DNA from: Eubacterium sp.
GTDB lineage: Bacteria > Bacillota > Clostridia > Peptostreptococcales > Anaerovoracaceae
Assembly: GCA_017419895.1 (NCBI GenBank)
Contig: JAFOKI010000279.1
Coordinates: forward strand, 1 to 9,964
Reading direction: 5' to 3'
Length of the DNA: 9,964 nt
Shown here piece after piece: positions 9,939 to 9,964 of the stretch. The translations under genes were made by a program, and so were the position numbers. The notes beneath the pieces are model-generated. The model was not told the DNA's origin. It was given only the letters and a program-made list of their open reading frames with translations, and did no database searches. Each line of letters opens with the position of its first letter. Positions within the stretch are counted from its first letter, which is position 1.

Positions 9939-9964
9939 ATGAAATTTGTTAACAACATTGAAAA
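9939..9964 (+). CDS. Start of a further gene, cut off by the right window edge
   Basis: A strong ribosome site TAGGAGGGAG (9923-9932) precedes ATG 9939 by 6 bases. The visible codons read MKFVNNIE before the edge. The gap to the preceding dehydrogenase is 29 bases, consistent with one operon. Eight residues are too few to name the product. Confidence 0.7.

Overview
The window looks like a chromosomal segment from an anaerobic, Gram-positive-type bacterium, most likely in the Clostridia. The evidence is strong AGGAGG-type ribosome binding sites, frequent TTG starts, a complete F-type ATP synthase operon, and an acyl-CoA dehydrogenase next to a D-2-hydroxyacid dehydrogenase. The assignment rests on style and gene content only; no rRNA or tRNA is present.

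Layout. Positions 1-629 hold, on the minus strand, the first 209 codons of a YeiH-family (UPF0324) membrane protein that runs off the left edge. Positions 630-806 are a divergent intergenic region with an extended -10 promoter for the plus strand. Positions 807-7500 are one tightly packed operon: atpB (a), atpE (c), atpF (b), atpH (delta), atpA (alpha), atpG (gamma), atpD (beta), atpC (epsilon) and a small four-helix membrane protein resembling ATP synthase subunit I. From atpF onward the genes overlap or nearly touch, which implies translational coupling. Positions 7501-7695 carry a near-consensus sigma-70-type promoter followed at once by a perfect 17-bp palindrome. An acyl-CoA dehydrogenase follows (7696-8826), then a D-2-hydroxyacid dehydrogenase (8896-9909) and the first codons of a further gene (9939 to the right edge).

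How it works together. The atp genes encode a full F1Fo rotary enzyme: a, b and c form the membrane motor, and alpha, beta, gamma, delta and epsilon form the catalytic head and stalks. Three points depart from the textbook operon. Epsilon has only 88 residues and lacks the C-terminal helical regulatory domain. Subunit c carries a partial sodium-binding signature (Q23, E56, T57). The subunit-I-like gene lies at the 3' end rather than the 5' end. The downstream genes could belong to a reductive amino-acid (Stickland-type) route through 2-hydroxyacids and enoyl-CoA, but the decisive genes would lie outside the window.

I see no clear undescribed system here. The most useful leads are the reduced epsilon subunit, the coupling-ion question, the catalytic Glu-to-Asp change in the acyl-CoA dehydrogenase, and the palindrome at its promoter.
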